This document shows positions 1-8,312 of a stretch of 64,000 bases of DNA, piece after piece. The first letter of the stretch is position 1; each line of letters opens with the position of its first letter. The stretch is from Paenibacillus sp. BIHB 4019 (GTDB lineage Bacteria > Bacillota > Bacilli > Paenibacillales > Paenibacillaceae), in NCBI RefSeq assembly GCF_002741035.1, contig NZ_CP016808.1, positions 4,264,501 through 4,328,500 of the forward strand, written 5' to 3'. Both the position numbers and the translations under genes were made by a program. Under the pieces are notes generated by a model. That model ran no database searches. It had not been told where the DNA came from and saw only the letters and a program-made list of their open reading frames with translations.

Positions 1-2
1 CA

Positions 3-431
3 TGGTGGGAAACATTCGATCCCTCATCCTCACCTTGCACGATTCCAAGTCCTTATCAGGGGAATACGCCATCATACCTGTCGGACGATACTCCGGTTAG
101 TCTATGTCATGGATGGGGAGCGGCACCGACTTATCTGTTGACTAGGCAGGTGTTGGGCATCGACGTAAGCAATCTTTCTTCGGGAGAATTTGTTTTCCAT
201 CCTAAACTGGGAGATCTGACCTGGGCAAAAGGGACAGTACCGACTTCTTTTGGTTATATATCTGTGGAACTAGTCAGGGAGTCTGACGGCTCTCTCATGA
301 TTGACCTAGAGTATCCAGAATGCCTTTCTGCTCGTTTCATGGTGTATATGGAACAGTTCGAGAATAGACGAAACGGAAGAGTCTTCGTTGCACGTGGCAA
401 GATCCCGAACGTATCTTGTTCAAGCGTATAA
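3..431 (+). CDS. Alpha-L-rhamnosidase-like glycoside hydrolase, C-terminal end (cut by window edge)
   Basis: The frame is open from the first bases of the window to the TAA at 431, so the gene begins outside the window. The translation carries WWETFDP, then CHGWGAAPTYLL, VLGI and GDLTWAKGTVPT. This is the usual tail of family 78 alpha-L-rhamnosidase-type enzymes, where the (alpha/alpha)6 barrel passes into the C-terminal beta-sandwich. An internal ATG-like start near 138 should not be used, because homology extends upstream of it. The enzyme would release rhamnose or a related sugar from plant or polysaccharide glycosides. Its position before a sugar ABC importer suggests a shared carbohydrate-use locus. 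The exact substrate cannot be read from this fragment. Confidence 0.75.
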   Translation, partial: WWETFDPSSSPCTIPSPYQGNTPSYLSDDTPVSLCHGWGAAPTYLLTRQVLGIDVSNLSSGEFVFHPKLGDLTWAKGTVPTSFGYISVELVRESDGSLMIDLEYPECLSARFMVYMEQFENRRNGRVFVARGKIPNVSCSSV

Positions 432-456
432 AGCTTTAAACTATAGATTAAAGGCG

Positions 457-505
457 GCGACCTTTCCCAGGCTTTAGGTCAGGGCAAGGTCGCTGTTGTT
501 TGAAA
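457..505 (+). terminator. Probable Rho-independent terminator after the rhamnosidase-like gene
   Basis: GCGACCTT (457-464) pairs perfectly with AAGGTCGC (486-493). Inside it CCC (466-468) pairs with GGG (482-484). A T-rich stretch (TGTTGTTTG) follows. The tail is imperfect, so strength is uncertain. Confidence 0.55.
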
Positions 506-515
506 TTACTGAAGA

Positions 516-659
516 ACATAAAATGTCAACTTTAGAAGGCGGATAGTGTCAGTGATTTTAATGTTTGAAAGCGCTACAATTTTCGATGTAGAGAACATTT
601 AAGGGGGAACAGGAACACATGTGATTTGGAAGCTATCAGTAGGACATAAAATGTAAACT
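516..659 (+). repeat. Two copies of a 16-bp repeat upstream of the sugar ABC operon
   Basis: ACATAAAATGTCAACT (516-531) and ACATAAAATGTAAACT (644-659) differ at one base and are 128 bp apart. Each begins with the small inverted repeat ACAT-AAA-ATGT. They flank the cre-like site and could be paired binding sites for an AraC/YesN-type activator. No function is proven. Confidence 0.4.
565..579 (+). promoter_or_regulatory. Candidate catabolite-responsive element (cre)
   Basis: TTGAAAGCGCTACAA fits the CcpA consensus WTGNAANCGNWNNCW at all but one position. It lies upstream of a sugar ABC operon, where catabolite repression is expected. It is called from the consensus only. Confidence 0.4.
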
Positions 660-740
660 GTGGCTTGAGACCAGGCAATCATATTCGTTAGTAACGATCA
701 CAAAAAAGTGGTCGAGCTAGACGTAGGGAGGCACTTGAAA

Positions 741-1697
741 TTGGAAACAGCTAGAAGGATATTACAACCATCGAAAAGGGAAAGAAGCAAACAATTTTTG
801 CGTAACGCTCTGCGCAATCGTTATCTATACGCAATGTCATTGCCATTCGTTATTTGGGCTTTCGTATTCAGTTATTTACCTCTTTGGGGATGGACGATGG
901 CTTTTCAAAAATACCGTCCAGGACGGTCATTTTGGGAGCAGGAATGGGTAGGATTCGATCACTTTGTGGCATTATTCCATGATGATATGTTCTATATAGT
1001 CTTGCGCAACACACTTGCCATGAGCTTCATGGGATTAATTGCTGGTTTTACGGTACCTATTATATTTGCCATCACTCTGAATGAAATAAAGTCAATGGCT
1101 TTCAAGCGTTTTGCACAGACTGTCTCTTATTTGCCCCACTTTGTATCATGGGTCGTTGTCGCCGGTATCGTTACGAAGATGCTCTCGACGGAGAATGGCG
1201 CTATCAACGATATTTTGCTGTGGGTTGGCATTATTCAAGAGCCCATTCAGTTTATGGCGAAAGGCGAGCTATTCTGGGGGATCGTTACGGTGTCGGACAT
1301 GTGGAAAGAGATGGGCTGGAATGCCATTATTTATTTGGCTGCGATTGCGGGTATTGGTCCCGAGCTATACGAGGCGGCTAAAGTCGACGGAGCGAACAGA
1401 ATTCAGCAGATCTGGCACATTACATTGCCGGGCATACGGACAACCATTGTTATTTTGTTAATTATGTCGATCGGTCATCTGATTAGTATCGGGTTCGAGA
1501 AGCAGTTCCTTCTCGGAAATAGTCTTGTACGCGATTACTCGCAAGTTCTTGATTTATATGCACTAAATTTTGGCCTTAACATGGGACGATTCTCTTTCGG
1601 TACAGCAGTCAATATTTTTAATTCGGTTGTAAGTGTATTGCTGTTATTGACAGCGAACGGCATTTTCAAACGTTTCACAAAAGAAAGCATTATGTAG
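741..1697 (+). CDS. Sugar ABC transporter permease, LplB family
   Basis: This is a binding-protein-dependent transport inner-membrane component of about 318 residues with six predicted membrane spans. The EAA loop (YEAAKVDGANRIQQIWHITL) contacts the ATPase. Family members import oligosaccharides together with a YtcP-type permease and an LplA-type lipoprotein, both of which follow directly. I chose TTG at 741 because AGGGAGG (725-731) lies 9 bases upstream. TTG at 735 is in frame but too close to that site, and GTG at 708 has no ribosome site. No ATPase gene is in the operon, which is normal for this subgroup because a shared MsmX-type ATPase is used. Confidence 0.9.
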   Translation: METARRILQPSKRERSKQFLRNALRNRYLYAMSLPFVIWAFVFSYLPLWGWTMAFQKYRPGRSFWEQEWVGFDHFVALFHDDMFYIVLRNTLAMSFMGLIAGFTVPIIFAITLNEIKSMAFKRFAQTVSYLPHFVSWVVVAGIVTKMLSTENGAINDILLWVGIIQEPIQFMAKGELFWGIVTVSDMWKEMGWNAIIYLAAIAGIGPELYEAAKVDGANRIQQIWHITLPGIRTTIVILLIMSIGHLISIGFEKQFLLGNSLVRDYSQVLDLYALNFGLNMGRFSFGTAVNIFNSVVSVLLLLTANGIFKRFTKESIM

Positions 1698-1709
1698 GGA
1701 GGCACCAGT

Positions 1710-2612
1710 ATGTCTAAGATAAGAAAGCGCCAAGAGGTGTCTGCTTCGGATCGCCTATTTGATATCTTTATTTATACCTTTGTTATTACCATGACCATTG
1801 TGACCTTATATCCCTTTCTTAACGTGGCAGCCATTTCGTTAAATGACTCGATTGACAGCGTACGTGGGGGAATCACGATCTATCCTCGGGTATTTACGCT
1901 AGAAAACTATAAAATCATCTTCACATACGAAGGTCTCTTGACCGGCTTTAAAAACTCCGCACTCCGCACTGTGCTTGGTACGATCGTCGGACTGATTAGC
2001 GCCTCGATGCTGGCCTTCACACTCAGTCGCAGCGACTTCCAAGGAAGGCGGTTCATATCTGTTTTTCTGGCGCTCACAATGTACGTATCAGGCGGCTTGA
2101 TTCCGGGCTTTCTTCTCGTCCGCGATCTGGGCATGATGAACTCGTTTGCAGTGTATATTTTACCTGGCATTGTTAGTGCGTTCAACGTATTCGTCATCCG
2201 GTCGTTTATCGATGGGTTGCCTTACGCACTTCAGGAATCAGCCAAATTAGACGGAGCTAACGATTTTACAATCTACTGGCGAATTATTCTGCCACTCACG
2301 AAGCCTGCATTGGCAACGATTGCGCTATTTCTGGCAGTCGGCCAATGGAATTCTTGGTTTGATACGTATTTGTTCAACTCATCTAAAGCACATTTGACAA
2401 CACTGCAGTTCGAATTGATGAAGGTGCTGCAAAGTACACAGGCTAGCACGGATTACCGCTCCCAGAACATGTCTGAGGTTATGTCCAAGATATCGCCTGA
2501 ATCCGTCAAGATGGCTATTACGATGGTCGTCACACTGCCAATTCTCGTAGTATACCCTTTCTTGCAAAAGTATTTCGTAAAGGGCATGACGCTTGGCGCG
2601 GTGAAGAGCTAG
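1710..2612 (+). CDS. Carbohydrate ABC transporter permease, YtcP family
   Basis: This is the second permease of the importer, 300 residues with about six membrane spans and an EAA motif (QESAKLDGANDFTIYWRIIL). It starts 12 bp after the first permease, with AGGGAGG ahead of the ATG. It would form the heterodimeric channel with the LplB-like protein in the cytoplasmic membrane. Its length and order (LplB, YtcP, LplA) match the common Paenibacillus/Bacillus polysaccharide-uptake operons. The substrate is unknown, but the upstream rhamnosidase-like gene hints at rhamnose-containing oligosaccharides. Confidence 0.9.
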   Translation: MSKIRKRQEVSASDRLFDIFIYTFVITMTIVTLYPFLNVAAISLNDSIDSVRGGITIYPRVFTLENYKIIFTYEGLLTGFKNSALRTVLGTIVGLISASMLAFTLSRSDFQGRRFISVFLALTMYVSGGLIPGFLLVRDLGMMNSFAVYILPGIVSAFNVFVIRSFIDGLPYALQESAKLDGANDFTIYWRIILPLTKPALATIALFLAVGQWNSWFDTYLFNSSKAHLTTLQFELMKVLQSTQASTDYRSQNMSEVMSKISPESVKMAITMVVTLPILVVYPFLQKYFVKGMTLGAVKS

Positions 2613-2687
2613 ACCCTATTCCGGTAATGGCAGGGAAACCTGTGTATACAATACAAGCAGTGCCTAATATAAAGAGGAGGGTACGGA

Positions 2688-4394
2688 ATGAACAGCAAAA
2701 GAAAATGGTTGAGTCTCACGTTGTCTGCTGCGTTGCTTGTCGGCTTGCTGGCAGGCTGCTCGGGCAATAATAAAGAAGGTAATACAGGAAACAATGTGAA
2801 CACGGGCAATATTGAGGGCGAATCACTTGATTCGATCACGTTTAGCCTGTATAGTGCTGACGAGAGCCCAAATTGGCAAAAAATGCAAGATGCTGTCGGC
2901 AAGGAGATTACGAAAGCAACGGGTGTTACACTTGACGGAGAATTTGCAGTCGGTGATTCCTCCCAGAAAATATCTTTAATTGCGGCATCAGGTGAATATC
3001 CGGACATGATTAATCCTAAGGGGGAGCTTAGCAAACTTGTTGAGGCAGGTGCGATGCTAGATTTAACTGACCTGATTGAAAAGCATGCTCCGAATATCAA
3101 AAAGATGTTTGGAGATGAAATGAAGCGACTGCGTTACAGCAACGAAGACAAAGCGATCTATGTCATCCCGACTTACTCCGCCGCAGGTGGTGGACCATTC
3201 GAGACAGATGGCGGGTTCAAGCTCCAGCACCGAGTTGTTAAAGAACTCGGTTATCCAAAGATTGAAACGGTCCAAGACTTTGAGAATGCAATCAAAGCAT
3301 ACTTAGAGAAGCACCCGACTGATGAGAACGGTAATCCGAACATCGGCCTCACACTGAATGCTGACGACTGGCGCATCCTCATCTCCGTTACGAACCCGGC
3401 ATTTTGGGCGACGGGTGCTCCGGATGATGGTGAGTATAACATCAATATCGAAACCCAAGAGGTTATCTACCACTATCGCCGCCCGGAAGAGAAAGAATAC
3501 TTCCGATGGCTGAACCATATGTACCTAGAAGGGCTGCTAGATTCAAACAGTTTCGTGCAGAAATATGACCAATACAAGGCAAAAATCGCTTCTGGCCGTG
3601 TTCTAGGATTAATCGATCAAGTGTGGGATTACGCTGATGCTGAAAATGCTTTGAAAGCAGAAGGAAAATTAGAATATGGCTACGGCAGGTATCCGGTAGC
3701 TTTGTCGGATAAATATAAAGACGGATCTCTTTGGCCGACAGGTTTTATGGCAGGTTGGGGTATTGGTATTACAGTGGATAATCCAGATCCGGTAAGAGCA
3801 ATCAAATTCTTGGATTACCTAGCTTCTGAAGAAGGACAAATCCTTCTTAATTGGGGTGTAGAAGGCCAGCATTACAACGTGGAGAATGGTAAGCGCGTCA
3901 TTCCAACAGTAGTCAATGATAAGAAGAAAAACGATCCTACGGGCTTTCAGAAGGAAAGTGGTATCGGCTTCTATACCTACTTAGGTGCCCGATATGGAGA
4001 TGGCGTACTGGATTCTACGGGCAACTATTATACAACCAACTTTCCGGACCAGATTATTGCTTCCCAGAATGAAGCAGAAAAAGAGACGCTTGCTGCTTAT
4101 GGGGTGAAAACGTGGCTAGAATTGTTCCCGCAGCCTAAGGAGTTCCCTGTTCGTCCGTGGGGCGCGGCATGGAACATCACGGTTCCGGCTGACAGCGAAA
4201 CAAATGTTTTGCAAGAAAGAATGATGAGAGACATTACATGGAAACGTATTCCGCAAGCGATTATGGCAAAAGAGGGAGAGTTCGATGCGATTTGGGATAC
4301 GTATCAGAAAGATTTGATTGATGCTGGCGTAGAGAAGATGGAGACCGGCTACGAAGCTCTTGTAAAAGAACGCGTATCCCTTTGGAATGATTGA
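2688..4394 (+). CDS. Extracellular solute-binding lipoprotein, LplA family
   Basis: This is a 568-residue lipoprotein. The N-terminus has a basic start (MNSKRKW), a hydrophobic core and the lipobox LLAGC, with lipidated Cys24, followed by a Ser/Gly/Asn-rich linker. The rest resembles the large LplA/YtcQ-type sugar-binding proteins of family 1 extracellular solute-binding proteins. It would catch an oligosaccharide outside the membrane and deliver it to the two permeases encoded just upstream. AGGAGG sits before the ATG. A terminator follows, so it closes the operon. Confidence 0.9.
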   Translation: MNSKRKWLSLTLSAALLVGLLAGCSGNNKEGNTGNNVNTGNIEGESLDSITFSLYSADESPNWQKMQDAVGKEITKATGVTLDGEFAVGDSSQKISLIAASGEYPDMINPKGELSKLVEAGAMLDLTDLIEKHAPNIKKMFGDEMKRLRYSNEDKAIYVIPTYSAAGGGPFETDGGFKLQHRVVKELGYPKIETVQDFENAIKAYLEKHPTDENGNPNIGLTLNADDWRILISVTNPAFWATGAPDDGEYNINIETQEVIYHYRRPEEKEYFRWLNHMYLEGLLDSNSFVQKYDQYKAKIASGRVLGLIDQVWDYADAENALKAEGKLEYGYGRYPVALSDKYKDGSLWPTGFMAGWGIGITVDNPDPVRAIKFLDYLASEEGQILLNWGVEGQHYNVENGKRVIPTVVNDKKKNDPTGFQKESGIGFYTYLGARYGDGVLDSTGNYYTTNFPDQIIASQNEAEKETLAAYGVKTWLELFPQPKEFPVRPWGAAWNITVPADSETNVLQERMMRDITWKRIPQAIMAKEGEFDAIWDTYQKDLIDAGVEKMETGYEALVKERVSLWND

Positions 4395-4413
4395 TCTCAT
4401 TACTGACAAGGAA

Positions 4414-4437
4414 GAGCCTGCTAACGCGGGCTTTTTT
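4414..4437 (+). terminator. Rho-independent terminator of the sugar ABC operon
   Basis: AGCCTGC (4414-4420) pairs with GCGGGCT (4426-4432) across a short loop with one G-T wobble. A run of six T follows directly. Confidence 0.8.
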
Positions 4438-4581
4438 GATGTCCGTATGCATACACCATAAGATGAAAATGTTGCATTAGTCGGTTTGAAATTACATCCA
4501 ACTTTATATTTGCATTTGCTAATTGGGGAGTGCTGCCCTATTATTAAAGTTGATATTAAACGAAAAGGATGAGCATGTATA

Positions 4582-5442
4582 ATGAACGAAAATAAAGTTC
4601 TAATTGTTGACGGAATGGCTCTTCTTTTCAGAGCTTATTTTGCTCAATCGTATAGCGCTAGACGCTTGGAAGATGGAACTCCCACAAATGCCATCTTTGG
4701 TTTTTTTCAGTATTTCTTTGATGCGGTAAATCAATTTCAGCCGACGCATGTCGTATGCTGTTGGGATATGGGAAGTAAAACTTTTCGATCTGACTTATAT
4801 TCAAATTATAAAGCAAACAGGCCAAGCGCACCTGAAGATTTAATTCCACAGTTCTCTTTGGTAAAGGATGTTGTTGCTGCTCTTCAAATTCCAAACATTG
4901 GACTGGAGGGCTACGAAGCAGATGATTGCATCGGAACGGTATCGAAACGTTTTAGTAATCTTGGGCATGTCTATGTTCTAACAGGTGATCAAGACATGCT
5001 CCAGTTGGTGGATGAGCGCATTCATGTAATAATCATGAAGAAGGGCAGATCCAATTATGCTGTTTATGATTTAGATTTCCTGAAGGTTGATAAAGGCATT
5101 CATCCTTTCCAGGTCATCGAAATGAAGGGCCTTACAGGGGATACAAGTGATAATTATCCTGGGGTGAAGGGCATAGGGGAAAAAACCGCACTTAAATTAT
5201 TGAGCGAATACGAGTCAATCGACGGCATACTAAGCAATTTAAACCTTTTGCCGAAAAGCATTAAAGCGAAAATTGAATCTGATTTAGAGATGCTGCATCT
5301 TTCAAGAACTCTTGCCAGAATTAACATTGAGGTTCCGATTGAATGCTCCTTCGATGAGTGTTTATGGGAGGTCAATTTGGAATCAGCAACAATGTTATTT
5401 GAAAAATATAGGCTAACCTCTTTATTAAAAATGATTGGTTAA
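4582..5442 (+). CDS. Stand-alone 5'-3' exonuclease (PolA N-domain / flap endonuclease family)
   Basis: This 286-residue cytoplasmic nuclease has the family's metal-binding acidic residues in order: Asp10 in LIVDGMALLFRAYF, Glu112/Asp114/Asp115 in GYEADDCIGT, Asp136/Asp138 in LTGDQDML, and Asp187/Asp190 in GLTGDTSDNYPGVKGIG. The last segment also holds the helix-3-turn-helix DNA-binding motif. It lacks polymerase and 3'-5' exonuclease domains, like B. subtilis YpcP and E. coli Xni. The expected role is flap or RNA-primer removal or repair. It is monocistronic, with its own terminator. Confidence 0.88.
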   Translation: MNENKVLIVDGMALLFRAYFAQSYSARRLEDGTPTNAIFGFFQYFFDAVNQFQPTHVVCCWDMGSKTFRSDLYSNYKANRPSAPEDLIPQFSLVKDVVAALQIPNIGLEGYEADDCIGTVSKRFSNLGHVYVLTGDQDMLQLVDERIHVIIMKKGRSNYAVYDLDFLKVDKGIHPFQVIEMKGLTGDTSDNYPGVKGIGEKTALKLLSEYESIDGILSNLNLLPKSIKAKIESDLEMLHLSRTLARINIEVPIECSFDECLWEVNLESATMLFEKYRLTSLLKMIG

Positions 5443-5457
5443 AGACTAATTAGCGAA

Positions 5458-5493
5458 GGCTATCGAGGACATCTCGATAGCCTTTTTATTTTT
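5458..5493 (+). terminator. Rho-independent terminator after the exonuclease gene
   Basis: A perfect 10-bp stem, GGCTATCGAG (5458-5467) with CTCGATAGCC (5473-5482), is followed by TTTTTATTTTT. Confidence 0.92.
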
Positions 5494-5590
5494 CATAGGC
5501 CTCATTAACCATTCTCTAATTTCCTGAACTCAAAACAAAAAAATGAAACCCATCGCTTCGGATAAAGCGTGAGTTACTTTATATTCTAAG

Positions 5591-5620
5591 GCCCATGCAA
5601 ACGAGCATGGGCTTGTTTGA
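5591..5620 (+). terminator. Second hairpin downstream of the exonuclease gene
   Basis: GCCCATGC (5591-5598) pairs perfectly with GCATGGGC (5605-5612), followed by TTGTTTGATTTG. It may be a backup terminator. Read on the minus strand it lacks a T run, so it probably does not serve the MFS gene. I see nothing else in 5494-5794. Confidence 0.5.
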
Positions 5621-5794
5621 TTTGTACACCCATCTATGCATGGCTGCACTTGTGAACAGCGCCAATTTCATAGGGGAATAGAGCTAATATTAAAAAATGG
5701 TAAAGGTTGAAAAAAGGTGAATCCGCACATTTTAATAAATGTTAATCCGTAAAATAAAGATAATATCTTGGAATCGATCGAAATTGTATAGTCG

Positions 5795-7072
5795 TTACAT
5801 GGATTGCGAAGTTTGTTGATTATTGCTAGTGCTTTCGGCAATCGGGTTGATCTGAAGCTTCAAACGAAACATTAGAGAGATGACAGCTGTGGAGACAACA
5901 AACAAAATGCCCGAGCACAGGTACATGAAGGCTAATGGCAGGAACGTGCTAAGCCATCCGGAAACCATGGTCATGAGCACCATGGAGCCCATGAAGATCG
6001 GGCCAAAAGCCCCGTTAACTCTTCCGACATAAGCTTCATCCGTCGTTTTCATGACAATGGAGTTAATTCCTACTTGTATGAAGGGGAGGACAAAACCGCG
6101 AATGAACTGCATCGCCAGAGATAAGGAGAGATAAGTTGAAAATCCGATACCGATGACGGAAAAGGCGCTAAAGAGATTGCCGATGGCTAAAATTTTCTGA
6201 GAGGGTACAAGCTTCGAGATTCCTACAACTAATAAACCTCCAGCAACGGTTGCTACAACATTGGTACTGGCAAACCACTGATAATATTCTTTATCCAATT
6301 GCAGCTGATCAACGACGATGAAAATGCCGAGCGGCTGAATGATACCGACCGCAAGTCCCCCTAGGCCGAAGGCGATGCCGAGCAAACGAAGTGCCGGATT
6401 TTGAAGAACATATGTAAATCCGCCGCGCAATTCAAACCAGAAGGACTCCCTCTTGTCCCCGATTTTGCCCAGCTTGTCTGGTGGCAGCAAGGTTAAAGTG
6501 ACGGCTGACAAAACAAATGCGACGGCTACTAATGCGAGCGAAACGTTGATGCCGTATGCGCTATAAACGAAAGTGCCAAATACCGGACCTATGACAACAA
6601 AGACGCTGGTTAACGTTTGGTACATCGCCATGCCCGTCTGAATATGCTCCTCCGGTACATGCTGCTTAAATAACTTCATCCCGGAGGGCTGCGAGAATTG
6701 CGATAAAACCGCGGATAGCAGTGTCGTGAAGAATATCGCTTTCCATGAGCCTAACAATAAGGCCGCCAAGATGGCCAGCAGCGATAGGGCACTGAGCAAA
6801 TCGCAGTAAATCATCGTTTTTTTGGGTTTCCAACGATCCGCAAAGGTTCCGCCGATGACAGAGAAGATGAGAATCGGAGCAAATTCGGCGACATAGAGCA
6901 TCGACACGGCAACGGTATCGTTGTTCGTCATTTCCATAACGAACAGTAGAATGGCAAAGTTCCGCATCCAGACGCCTATTTGCAGAAACAGACTGGATAT
7001 CAGAATGACGCGTATAAACTTGTTCCCGAAAAAATCGGACGCAGATAAAAACCGTTTTACTCTTTGTACCAT
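5795..7072 (-). CDS. MFS efflux transporter (EntS / macrolide-efflux-like)
   Basis: This is a major facilitator of 425 residues with about twelve membrane spans. The loop between helices 2 and 3 reads GGTFADRWKPKK, the usual MFS GxxxDRxxRR-type motif. It resembles the MFS_3 group (EntS, macrolide efflux), which exports siderophores or drugs. AGGAGCG lies 9 bases before the ATG. It is transcribed away from the adjacent biosynthetic genes from a shared 144-bp intergenic region. I infer that it exports the product of that cluster or gives self-resistance, but its own sequence does not show the substrate. Confidence 0.82.
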   Translation of the reverse strand: MVQRVKRFLSASDFFGNKFIRVILISSLFLQIGVWMRNFAILLFVMEMTNNDTVAVSMLYVAEFAPILIFSVIGGTFADRWKPKKTMIYCDLLSALSLLAILAALLLGSWKAIFFTTLLSAVLSQFSQPSGMKLFKQHVPEEHIQTGMAMYQTLTSVFVVIGPVFGTFVYSAYGINVSLALVAVAFVLSAVTLTLLPPDKLGKIGDKRESFWFELRGGFTYVLQNPALRLLGIAFGLGGLAVGIIQPLGIFIVVDQLQLDKEYYQWFASTNVVATVAGGLLVVGISKLVPSQKILAIGNLFSAFSVIGIGFSTYLSLSLAMQFIRGFVLPFIQVGINSIVMKTTDEAYVGRVNGAFGPIFMGSMVLMTMVSGWLSTFLPLAFMYLCSGILFVVSTAVISLMFRLKLQINPIAESTSNNQQTSQSM

Positions 7073-7216
7073 GATTGATCGCTCCTAATAATCTTGTTCT
7101 TTCCATCTTTGATTAAAAATACCACGAACTGCCTACACCTACAACAGAACCTTAAAATGTGGATACATTATGCGATTTCAGCTATTAACGAATCATAGAA
7201 AGGAGGTGAATACAAT

Positions 7217-8026
7217 TTGGAAGACCTGAGTCGATTGGAGTGGATTATTTTGCAAATGCTCGTGACCTCAAACAGCCGTACAACGGATATGCTTGAGATT
7301 ATAACGATGGGTCGGCTGCAGCCCATTGTCGCGAGCCAATCTCATGTGTCCGGAGGGAAGATATTGCGCGAGTCGTTCCTGATTACAGAGAGGGAGCAAC
7401 GTTATGTGTCGCAGAATATCGTTTTAATTGATCCGGCCTACGTTCCCCCTGTGCTGCTGGAGCGAATTATCAGTGAGAGGGAAGGAATCGGCCATGTGCT
7501 GAGAGCGAGCCATACTCGGGATATTAGAACCATGATTCAGAACGGCTGGAGGCTCACAGCCGAGGCGGTGGATTTATTCGATAAACCATATCGCCTTCAA
7601 TTTCAAGAGCATCGCCGGGTTCCATTTAAGGAATATAAGATGACTTTTCCTCCTTTTCAGGATAGCGGGGTACATCTTATCGAATATTTTAATCCGGATA
7701 TAATCCGAATGAACACCAAATCGACCCAGCCATTTATGGATGAGGAAGGGGACCACGATAGAATGAACAGACAACAAATGTTTGATGAAGTAATAAATAT
7801 GATTATTAGACAGATGAATATACAGATGAATCCAGACGAGGTTGATGAGACGATGCCGCTTGGGGATGAGGGGCTCGCGCTTGATTCTATTCAAATTATC
7901 GAGCTTGCTGCAAGAATAGAGGCGCAGCTTGGCTTGACTATAGCCGATAGCGAGCTCATTGAAATTAGCGGGTACACAGTCGGGCAACTGATCGGCACTT
8001 TGCATGAGCGAGCCAATGCGGTATGA
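7217..8026 (+). CDS. Chorismate-lyase-like domain fused to an acyl carrier protein domain
   Basis: The start is TTG, placed 9 bases after a perfect AGGAGGT (7201-7207). Residues 1-165 resemble the Rv2949c-type chorismate pyruvate-lyase family (PF01947, formerly DUF98): SRLEWIILQML at the start, RYVSQNIVLIDP and GIGHVLRASHTRD in the middle, and HLIEYFNPDI at the end. Such enzymes make 4-hydroxybenzoate and pyruvate from chorismate. Residues 185-269 form an acyl carrier domain with the phosphopantetheine site LALDSIQII (Ser224). The fusion suggests that an aryl starter is made and tethered on one protein. It heads the biosynthetic run, which continues with overlapping or closely spaced genes to 19976. 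Catalytic competence of the lyase half is not proven. Confidence 0.7.
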   Translation: MEDLSRLEWIILQMLVTSNSRTTDMLEIITMGRLQPIVASQSHVSGGKILRESFLITEREQRYVSQNIVLIDPAYVPPVLLERIISEREGIGHVLRASHTRDIRTMIQNGWRLTAEAVDLFDKPYRLQFQEHRRVPFKEYKMTFPPFQDSGVHLIEYFNPDIIRMNTKSTQPFMDEEGDHDRMNRQQMFDEVINMIIRQMNIQMNPDEVDETMPLGDEGLALDSIQIIELAARIEAQLGLTIADSELIEISGYTVGQLIGTLHERANAV

Positions 8027-8298
8027 ACGAGAGCCCGTTGATAAGTAAGGAGGCCATCAAAAGGCTGCTGCTGGAAAATCAGCTGTTTGTCTCAAGGCCG
8101 GATGAGCTCAACGATGATTCGCTTATTATGATGGATTCATTGTGCCTCATCTGGTTTCTCGACATGCTGGAGCATCGCAATCATATCCATTTGCAGCTAG
8201 AAGACGGGGACTACGAGCGCTTCGACTCCATCCATGCCATTTACAGGCTTATCCAGGAGAAGGGAGTAATGATCAAGAGGCATACGAACACGATGTGA
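8023..8298 (+). CDS. Acyl carrier protein, second of the cluster
   Basis: This 91-residue small acidic helical protein overlaps the preceding stop by ATGA. The segment DDSLIMMDSLCLIWFLDML places Ser39 in the DSL phosphopantetheine motif, with a typical spacing of hydrophobic residues around it. Length and pattern fit a discrete acyl carrier protein. It could carry the extender or the chain made by the neighbouring ketosynthase pair, while the fused carrier of the upstream gene holds the starter. It is divergent from FabD/FabF-cluster AcpP, so a dedicated secondary-metabolic role is likely. Confidence 0.72.
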   Translation: MNESPLISKEAIKRLLLENQLFVSRPDELNDDSLIMMDSLCLIWFLDMLEHRNHIHLQLEDGDYERFDSIHAIYRLIQEKGVMIKRHTNTM

Positions 8299-8312
8299 GA
8301 AAGGAGTACGCG

